Below are positions 56,769 to 64,000 of a DNA stretch of 64,000 bases, one piece after another. Numbering within the stretch: position 1 is the stretch's first letter; the number at the start of each line of letters is the position of its first letter. The notes below the pieces were generated by a model. The model did no database searches. It was given only the letters and a program-made list of their open reading frames with translations, and was not told where the DNA came from. Source of the stretch: Heterohyrax brucei (taxonomy: Eukaryota; Chordata; Mammalia; Hyracoidea; Procaviidae); the NCBI GenBank assembly GCA_028571685.1, contig CM053152.1, forward strand, positions 20,530,001 to 20,594,000, read 5' to 3'. The position numbers were made by a program, and so were the translations under genes.

Positions 56769-58081
56769 GCTCGCTCCTCTTCGTTGCTTTGTGCTCCACA
56801 TCAGCGTCCATGTGTGAGGACACTGAGCTTCCTCTCTGTGGTTTGATTTACTAAGCTTGGATTTGCATCCAATCTGAGAGGTTTGCTCTGTCACATTGTC
56901 CTGTAGACTGAATGCTGTGTTCATATCGATTGACAGTGTGTGGCAGTGGCAGGCCAGCCAGCTCCACCCTTACACTGAGAGAGGACAATAGTTTGAAACT
57001 TGCTTTTGTGTGCATGTGGATGTGGAGTCCAGAAACTTTTTCTTTAATTAGCTCTTTACTGTTCTTCAAGTAATTTTTAAAGCGAAAGCTTCTCATATGA
57101 GAAATCAGCCTAATCCAGGTGTCAGTGTTAGCACAGTCTATGCAGTAAGTCATATTGACACTTCCACCTGACAGTGTTCATCTAATATACGTTGTGACCC
57201 CAAGCCCTGCTCAACACCAGACACCTGAAGGCAGGACCATGCTAAAAACCCAGGAGGATTTGCTAACATTATGAGACAAATCACTCGATTATTGCTGCGG
57301 TCAGATAGGGAGTACACGAGGGACTGGAGGCTAGCACTCTCGAGCAGCCGTTCTGTGGAGACTGTGCACCCACGCTGGCCCATGCTGCCTCTGAGTTGCT
57401 CCAGGGTGATTCAGCAGTGCCTCCTGTGCAGGCAGCAGGTTTCCTCACCCTCTCTTGAATGCATCATTGTTAGCAGTAGTTTTGTGATGGAAGTCTCAGA
57501 ACTAAAGTTTTATGAGAACTTCAGGACAAGGAAAGCTAAGAACCTGTCAGGAAGCTGAGTATACTGTGACTGACAGTGACAAAAGTTTTGGCAGTACAGG
57601 ACACCCACCCCAACCACCCTGTGAGGAACCAGCTTGGACATTTCTAACTGCATTCTTCATCACTTTTATCTGTAGCTGTAAGAACTAAATTAAGCTACAA
57701 TTTGGCACCTAAGGTCTCAAACTGAAATTTATTTATTTTTATAAATGAATTTTAAAAGAAAAAAAGATTGTCTAGTTGTTTTAAAGCTACAAGCAAAAAT
57801 CAAGCCTGCTGTCAGGCTTTCCAGATGCTGTTTTTGCACTAGTTTTCTTTGTAAATAACTTGAGTAGGTTGGGTTTTTGATGAAGGTATGTTGGAGGATA
57901 GCATTGTATACCTGAAATCTCTCAGCTTGCTCAGCCCATACCATGGGCCATACTTCATTATTTTGGTTAGAAGCAGCCAGCCAATCAGATGGCCATTAAT
58001 ATTTTGAAAATCAGTTACTGCACATGCACAATAATTTTCTAAAAGCTCTAGAGTACATCTGTAGCCAGTATAATTTAATTT

Positions 58082-58087
58082 AATAAA
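58082..58087 (+). promoter_or_regulatory. possible poly(A) signal AATAAA (proximal)
   Basis: It is an AATAAA hexamer 1.3 kb after the stop, with T/G-rich sequence (ttttagtgacatttctatgt) about 35 nt further on. Confidence 0.4.
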
Positions 58088-58223
58088 AGGCATGACAGTA
58101 GCATTTCATACCACATCAGATTTTAGTGACATTTCTATGTTAAATTAACAGTAATACCTCAAAACTGCTCTGGTAGTAGTATTTAACAGATTGAAATTCA
58201 GTAAATGGATTAAAATGTAACGG

Positions 58224-58229
58224 AATAAA
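58224..58229 (+). promoter_or_regulatory. possible poly(A) signal AATAAA (middle)
   Basis: An AATAAA hexamer 142 nt after the first one, followed by gcatgttaacagttcatctg and a short T/G-rich stretch (tgtatttgcatgt). Confidence 0.35.
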
Positions 58230-59752
58230 CTCTGCCAGTTGACTGAAATCATGCATGTTAACAGTTCATCTGTATTTGCATGTAAAAGTGGGTCACCAGG
58301 AAACCCTTAATGAGTATGTAAATGTTTAAATTATTTTAAAGATTCTTGTTTAAGGGCTTTAAAGCACAGGATCAGGCAAACCTTATTTATAAAATTTTTC
58401 ATGGAACTATTTGAACATTATATCCAGATCTGGCCCTGAAATGTAACCAGGGAGGAAAGCACAAGGGCAGAAATGGCATTTGTATATGTATATAACATGC
58501 ACCTACGATAGTGTGCTTTTTACAGTGACTATTTTTTTTATGAAAACATCAGAAGCTAAATCCTGAAAATGAGAATTACATTCACATAGCAAACATCTTG
58601 TAAGTCTCTTACATTTCACCTCTTCAGGTTTATGGTACTGCAGTGACTCAGGCATTATGATCACCTGTTACCAGAACATTCAAGTATAAAGTCTTCAGTG
58701 GCATAAATGGGATGTGCCAAGTACATGCAAGAGATGAATTGGGTGGATTGTCCTTACAGAATGGTCTGCAGAATGTAGTATAAACAGAGGGCACATGGTA
58801 CAGCTACAACTGTGGAAATTAAATCAGCATTGCTTTTTGGTGCCAAAAGAAGGTCTTACATTTAACCCTTCAACACTTCAGCTAAGTTAGGTGAATTCCA
58901 TAGGGTAATTTCACTAAGAGTTTGTGAAAGCTAGGTTTTAAATCATTAGCCTACCGTGACTTTAGACATATCTTCTATTCTTCTAAAATATCTTTGCAGT
59001 ATTCTTCTTTGTCTTGTTCTCTTGCTATTCAGCATTTACCTCTGATGCAACAAAAACAAAAATGTTGGCTGGTTGATCTTACTGTTTGGAGTCAGATGTG
59101 TCTTAGAGCTGTGTCTCTATCTGTGAATGACCATTCCTGCCCCGTCTCCTTCCTCCTGTCCATGTTGTCTCTTTCCAGTCATGCTATGGGACAATTTGTG
59201 TCTCACTTCCCATGGCTTAACTTTCCATCAGTGTCGGGTATCTAAGAATGCTTATAAATACTGTAAAATACTTATTAATATATGCAAAGCATTCAGTGTA
59301 CAATGGGAATTAACTCTCAAGCAAATGAAAATTAAATAATTGACATACACATTGACTTCACAATCTTACCTTCTAAGTCTTAGCCCTTTTGGATTAAACC
59401 AGAAGGTTGTTGCATAGCTGTAGAAATTATAAGTTTGAAGAGATTATGTAATTAACACTATGAACCCATACCATGAATTTCTTGAGGCTGTATTTTTTTC
59501 TAACTATTAATTAATATAGGACTTGACTATAGGTATCACATAGGAGCAAGTTTTTAAATTATGTTGCTATTTGCTAAAGCAGAGTAGCAAAAAGCTTTGT
59601 ATGTACAAAACTGTTGAAGACCCTGAGAAGAAGTACACTCAGGCTTTATCAGCTTCCTGTGTATAAATTCAAGGTACTGATGCCATTCAAGCAATATGAC
59701 AGAACCAGGCATTTTGCATTAAAGGTTTTATTTAAAATATTATCTAGGGAGG

Positions 59753-59758
59753 AATAAA
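59753..59758 (+). promoter_or_regulatory. possible poly(A) signal AATAAA (distal)
   Basis: It lies 3.0 kb after the stop and is followed within 30 nt by a T/G-rich stretch (ccttctgtggtgaatgactg). It is the last such signal before transposon sequence starts at about 60.67 kb. Confidence 0.4.
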
Positions 59759-59775
59759 ATGGCTTTCCATCATAC

Positions 59776-60666
59776 CTTCTGTGGTGAATGACTGTTGCAA
59801 AATGGTGCTGCCTTTTGGTAATTAGCTGTTAGAAATTACCTCAGCTGGGAAGGCAAAGTGTTTTTGTCACTGGCAATGTAAGGTCATTTTGAGAAATACA
59901 AAAGTCCTACGTGGAGATTTAACTATGTAGAGAGAGGCAAAACTTATATATATGTGCTTTTTTAAACAGAATTCCTCATGTGTCTCTAAAATATCCCATG
60001 CTAGGAACATTTAAAGGCTTGAGAAACAGGAAGTTCAAACCTAGAATCAACTTAGAGAGGTTCCATTTTTGCATGATCTAAGCTAGAGCAACATGGACCC
60101 TTTACATGGTTTAAGCATTACATGATACTGAGTTTGAAATTAATTCATTTACCTATACAATCTTACATTGTTTGCTAGACATTTTTTGGCATCTCTTTCC
60201 ACTGGAGTTTCCTTGTGATCTATGTATAACAAGATATTTCGTAGTTTCTAGCTCATAATCCAAATGTTCGGTGACTTTCTAAGTCACAGAGTCCGTAACT
60301 CATGTCTTGCAGATTGCAGAGATACAGAAAATGTGGATACCATAAACAGAGAAGCTTTGACTTAACTGTACCTTTTTTCATTTTCTTTTGAGGAAAAAAA
60401 TGTATAGTTGTAAATCAGTGCAGTCCAGAAATTATGTCATAAAGAAAATTTCTTCTAGGAAAGTACAGCATGCACATAAAGACTTTAGTTCTGGTATCTT
60501 CTGCAGAATGTGCACATGTGTGTGCATACGCGCACACACACACACAAAGATATTTTAATACCAACAAAGGGTATGGTCCTCCTCTCTTCGTGTCAGCCAA
60601 AGGTATATATCTTGGAAGCATCTCACTTTGCTCTCACCGAAAAGAGTTTAAAAGATAAGAATCTCT
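59776..60666. other. downstream flank, unassigned
   Basis: No gene is visible. A (CA)n microsatellite with a CGCA start lies at about 60529-60546. Confidence 0.45.
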
Positions 60667-61275
60667 TAGAATGAATGGCATCAAAGACATGAGGAAAATA
60701 TCAGCCCACAGACAGAAGGTGCCGTGTGATCCAAAGATTACATCAACATGAGACCAGAAGAACTAGATGCTTCCTGGTTACCACTAATGATTGCTCTGAC
60801 AGGGAACACACTATAAAGTCCTTCATATGGTGGAAGGAAAATGGGCATACAGAACTAGAACTCTGTTAAAAGAGCACACTTGATGGCCCATCAGACTGGA
60901 AGATCCTCTGAGGGCATGGTTAATGGACTCTGTCTTAACCCAGAGCTGAAACAAGTACTGAAGCCAACTCTTCAGACAAAGATTCGACTGGACTATAAGA
61001 CACAGAGTGATGCTGGTGAAGAACATGCTCCTTGACTTAAAAATATACATGAGGCTGCCTGAGCTGCTCCTCTCTAGAGGCAAGCTAAGAGGGTAGAGGG
61101 GACAGGAGATGGCTGAATGGATACAGGAAGTACAGGGTGGAAAGGAGGAGTATGCTGTTAATGGGGTAGTGGTGGGAGAGAGCACTTAGAGTGGCATAGT
61201 AGTGTGTATTCAGGGTTTTATATGGCAAATTAATTTAGACTATAAATTTTTACTTAAAGCACAATGAAATATTTT
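60667..61275 (+). mobile_element. L1 3' UTR, 5'-truncated
   Basis: gaatgaatggcatcaaagac, catgagaccagaagaactag, ctgaagccaactcttcagac, ggaagtacagggtggaaagg and actataaatttttacttaaa follow the L1 3' UTR order of this genome. An AATGAAA variant ends it. Confidence 0.83.
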
Positions 61276-61681
61276 TTTAGTTTATAAAAAGACCTCTTAA
61301 TATAAAACTCTGGCTGCAGTAATTAAACATTCAGGTCCACTTAGCTGGTGAGATTGAATTACCTGGAAGACTGAATTTACACTATTGTGACTTTTCCTAT
61401 TGAAATTTACATGATGTTGGTAGCAAGAATCAAGATGTCAGAGTAGGAAGCTCCACACTCCTCCCAAAGAGAAATTAAAAATAAGCACAAAACAACAGCG
61501 CTCACATTGTCAAAATGCTGATGAACAGTTGGGAGATCACAGCAGCAAGGCAAAGACTTAGGGAACATTTGCGCTGTAATGCTCTACCACAGCCTACAAC
61601 AGTAAAATAAGAAAGGAAGAGAAAGAAACTAACAGCAAACTGTAAGGAAGGGCAATGAGAACATAGTTCTAGAACTAATTT

Positions 61682-62830
61682 ATGCTATTCAGATATCCTG
61701 TTTTCAACCAAAATGTCACAGCAGAAATGGAAAAGATGACCCTTTTAAAGCAACAAAATAAACCAACCGAGAATATCTTTGAGGAAGACTTGACACAATA
61801 TCTGCTTGATACAGACTTGAAAGTAACTGTCTTAAATATGTTCAAAGAACTGAAGAAGAGGGACTGTCAAATCCATTGCCTGGAAACAACTTTTTGAACC
61901 TTGAGCTGCAACTATCCCATGAAGTCATCTTTAAACAATGTATTTCAATCAATAATGACTGTCTTTAAAAAAAAAAAATACTGTTAAGGAAAATACAAAG
62001 AACTAAACACAATCAAGAAAACAATGTATGAACATGATGAGAATATAAACAAAGAGAAACTATAAATGAAACGAAATCCAAATTCTGTAGTTTGGAAGTA
62101 TAATAACTGAACTTTAAAAAAATCACTAGAAAGGTTCAGCAGTCGATTCCAGCTGGCAAATGAAATAATCTGTAATCTTCTAGAGTACAATTTAAAAAAA
62201 AAAAAAAAAGAATAAATGCCATTCATTAAAAAAATAAACAGAAAAGAAGTGATCCAGGAACTTAGACAGGAAAGTTGAAATCATATAAACTGAAAAAATG
62301 AAAAAAGATTAAATGAAAATCAACAATGCACAAAAGAACTGTTGGACAACGTGTGAATCCCAGAAGGAAGGAAGGAAAAGGCAGCAGAAAGAATATTTGA
62401 AGACATAATGGCTGAGAACTTTATAAATGTGACTAAAAACAAGAGTTTGCATATATATGAAGCTCAGCAGATTCCCATTAGGATAAACCAAAGGAGATCC
62501 ATGCTAAGACACACTCTAACTAAACTATTGAAACAAACTACAGAGAAAGCTTTGAGAGCAGCAAGAGAAAACTGTCACACACAAGGGAGCCCCAGTAATA
62601 CTCAGTGTTGAATTCTCAGAAATCATGGAGGACAGAAAAGAGTGGGATGACATATTCAAACTACTGAAAAAATTGCCATCCGAGAATCCCCTACCTAGCA
62701 AAAACTTTCAGAAACAAAGGTGAAATTAAGACATTCCTTGATAAACAAAAGATGAGGAAGGTTCATTACACCTAGATCTACCCTAAAAGCAATGCTAAAG
62801 AGAATCCACTTGTTTGAAACATGAGGAAAC
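61682..62830 (+). pseudogene. old L1 ORF1, broken
   Basis: The open pieces 61682-61897 (TLLKQQNKPTENIFEEDLTQ) and 62408-62611 (IPIRINQRRSMLRHTLTKLL) match the start and middle-to-C-terminal part of L1 ORF1p. Long A runs (61964-61978 and 62190-62208) and frameshifts interrupt it. Confidence 0.75.
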
Positions 62831-62982
62831 CATAAATTTGTATGTAGAAATAAAGACCTTTCATAAAAGTAATTCTAAGGGCAAACATAAAAGCCAACTT
62901 TGCTGTACTTCTTAGTTTGTAATTTAATTTGTTATGATGTGAAAAACAACATAATAAATACTAATTATATGATTATGGCGGT

Positions 62983-63181
62983 GGTGGTTAGCTGCCCTCA
63001 AGTCTATGCTGATTCATGGTAAACCCACCCATGCAGAATAGAACCATTCCATAGATTTTTCAAGGCTGACTTTTCAGAAGCAGATCATGAGACTTGCGTT
63101 CTGAGATGCCTCTAGGTGGATTTGAATTACCAAACTTCCAGCTAGGGAAGTGCCTGACCTTTTTTACCACCCAGGGCTCCT
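62983..63181 (-). mobile_element. AfroSINE, antisense, long subtype
   Basis: gtggttagctgccctcaagt, agaatagaaccattccatag, ccaaacttccagctagggaa and ttttttaccacccagggctc give the reversed SINE. The insert with cagaagcagatcatgagact marks the longer subtype. Confidence 0.85.
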
Positions 63182-63428
63182 TAATTATATAGTAGATACA
63201 TGATATATAAAGATATAATTTGTGACATCAGCAACATAAAAGGAGAAAGACTTTTAAGAACAGAGCTTTGTAATTGAATTGGTATCACTATAAACTAGGT
63301 TGTTATAAATTTAAGATGGTAAAGGTAATCTGCATGGTAAGAAAATATCTCACTGTAAATGTGTATGGATTGAACTCACCAAAATGTCGAGGTTGGCAGA
63401 ATGGATAAGAAAACATAATCCAAACATA

Positions 63429-63985
63429 CAAGTCTGACAAGTAAGCCCACAAACGTAATTGTTCTAAGTGCTGCATACCTCATTGCTGAATATCACTATG
63501 TACACCTTTGAAGTACTCCCCTTAGGAAGCTATGCACCAATAGCAATGCCCAGTGCACCCTTCAAAGCAATTTTGGAGCTCTTTCTGGAATGGCTATTGC
63601 ACACAGTGGCAAAGTGGCAACTTCATGAACATAATTGTATTCTTGTCTGTGAGGCAGTCATATCCAGTAAACAAACAACCATATTTGAACACCCTCCCTA
63701 CTCACCTGATCTGGCCCCAGTGACTTTTTTCTTTACCCAAATATAAAGGAAATATTGAAAAGAAGACATTTTTATGCCATTCAGCACATCAGGGATATTA
63801 CATCGACAGCTCTGAGCCATACCAGAGAAAAGAATTCCAAAACTGCTTTGAAGGGTAGACTAGGCACTGGAACTGGTGCACAGTTTCCCAACGGGAGTAC
63901 TTCGAAGTGACAGCAGTGACAATCAGCAATGAGGCATGTAGCACTTTTTCTCGGATGAGTTTACAAACTTAATTGACAGTCCTCA
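63429..63985 (+). mobile_element. palindromic mariner remnant
   Basis: The left end (agtctgacaagtaagcccac) and the right end (reverse complement gaggactgtcaattaagttt) are mariner termini, flanked by TA at 63427-63428 and 63986-63987. The arms 63429-63597 and about 63820-63985 are inverted copies of each other over about 165 bp, much longer than normal mariner ends. The centre encodes a transposase 3' piece on the + strand (EHPPYSPDLAPVTFFFTQI), in which the third catalytic aspartate position reads T. Confidence 0.75.
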
Positions 63986-64000
63986 TATGCACCTAATAGC

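Larger units (their letters stand above)
1..59775 (+). other. SPIRE1: SPIRE1 gene, 3' half (gene span in window)
   Basis: SPIRE1 nucleates unbranched actin filaments with formins and works on Rab11/myosin V vesicles and, as isoform Spire1C, on mitochondria (family knowledge). The window holds the downstream coding exons only. The upstream exons for the KIND domain and the WH2 actin-binding repeats are outside it. I recognise the protein from its C-terminal tail ([18 protein letters not shown], then a stop) and from the Spir-box segment. All eight constitutive exons lie in order on the + strand and join in frame. Intron lengths from left to right are about 37.0 kb, 6.1 kb, 6.6 kb (2.4 + 4.0 kb around the alternative exon), 736, 491, 101 and 1920 nt. 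The right end given here is the last plausible poly(A) signal and is uncertain. Confidence 0.93.
56769..59775 (+). other. SPIRE1: SPIRE1 3' UTR (probable extent)
   Basis: The region after the stop is free of recognisable transposons up to about 60.4 kb, in contrast with the introns, as expected for transcribed UTR. Three AATAAA hexamers could end it: 58082-58087, 58224-58229 and 59753-59758. I cannot tell which is used. Minor ORFs here show no domain. Confidence 0.6.
61430..63428 (+). mobile_element. older L1: ORF1 region and start of ORF2
   Basis: It starts near 61430 with an L1-like 5' block (aagatgtcagagtaggaagc). ORF1 pieces include MEKMTLLKQQNKPTENIFEE followed by a CKVTVLNMFKELKKR-like block, MAENFINVTKNKSLHIYEAQ, and an RNKGEIKTFLDKQKMRKVHY-like block around 62700-62770. 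ORF2 begins with nglnspkcrgwqngkeni-like sequence near 63360-63425, where a mariner remnant interrupts it. An antisense AfroSINE at 62983-63181 is nested inside. All frames are broken. Confidence 0.78.

Noticed and set aside
1..64000. CRISPR-like arrays, tRNA genes, operons
   Set aside because: The only tRNA-like sequences are AfroSINE heads. The direct repeats seen are microsatellites or dispersed retrotransposons with no regular spacer structure. The organism is a mammal.

Overview
This is a vertebrate nuclear window and almost certainly mammalian. The density of AfroSINE copies (a tRNA-derived SINE), of RTE1 retrotransposons whose 3' ends read cacctaacaacaac, and of L1 elements with matching 3' UTRs points to an afrothere, most likely of the elephant, sirenian or hyrax group. 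The species assignment is inference from repeat families that I recognise by eye.

The only gene I can support is the 3' half of SPIRE1 (spire type actin nucleation factor 1) on the + strand. Eight constitutive coding exons can be placed with consensus splice sites and matching phases: 2686-2858, 39872-39962, 46108-46250, 52888-53025, 53762-53832, 54324-54351, 54453-54589 and 56510-56768 (TGA at 56766-56768). A phase-0, 174-nt exon at 48699-48872 matches the alternative ExonC of the mitochondrial isoform Spire1C. Together they encode the linker after the WH2 repeats, the Spir-box, and the C-terminal FYVE-like zinc finger built from four CxxC pairs. The N-terminal KIND and WH2 region lies upstream of the window. 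The 3' UTR follows to roughly 58.1-59.8 kb.

The introns are a repeat graveyard. From the left they hold an antisense L1 3' end (1-793); an antisense L1 with an intact 5' end but no 3' end (3.05-8.70 kb); an old-repeat and SINE region (8.7-13.1 kb); a four-level nest of retrotransposons (13.1-27.3 kb: outer L1-a, split by an RTE, split by L1-b, split by L1-c); an antisense RTE split by a solo LTR and an AfroSINE (28.3-31.35 kb); antisense LTR-like and L1 3' pieces (31.6-34.2 kb); a 3'-end RTE (36.4 kb); an L1 3' UTR split by a mariner (37.2-39.1 kb); an L1 cluster holding a solo LTR (40.9-44.1 kb); and, beyond the gene, an L1 3' UTR, an old L1 ORF1 region and a palindromic mariner remnant (60.7-64 kb). 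Every transposon frame seen is broken, and I treat none as an active gene.

The items most worth a second look are the ExonC neighbourhood, where two further in-phase exon-like segments follow (49702-49785 and 49855-49917), the nested retrotransposon block with readable target-site duplications, an L1 insertion with an AfroSINE 3' fragment at its 5' end, and the palindromic mariner. I found no CRISPR array, operon or new prokaryote-like system. I found no tRNA or rRNA gene.
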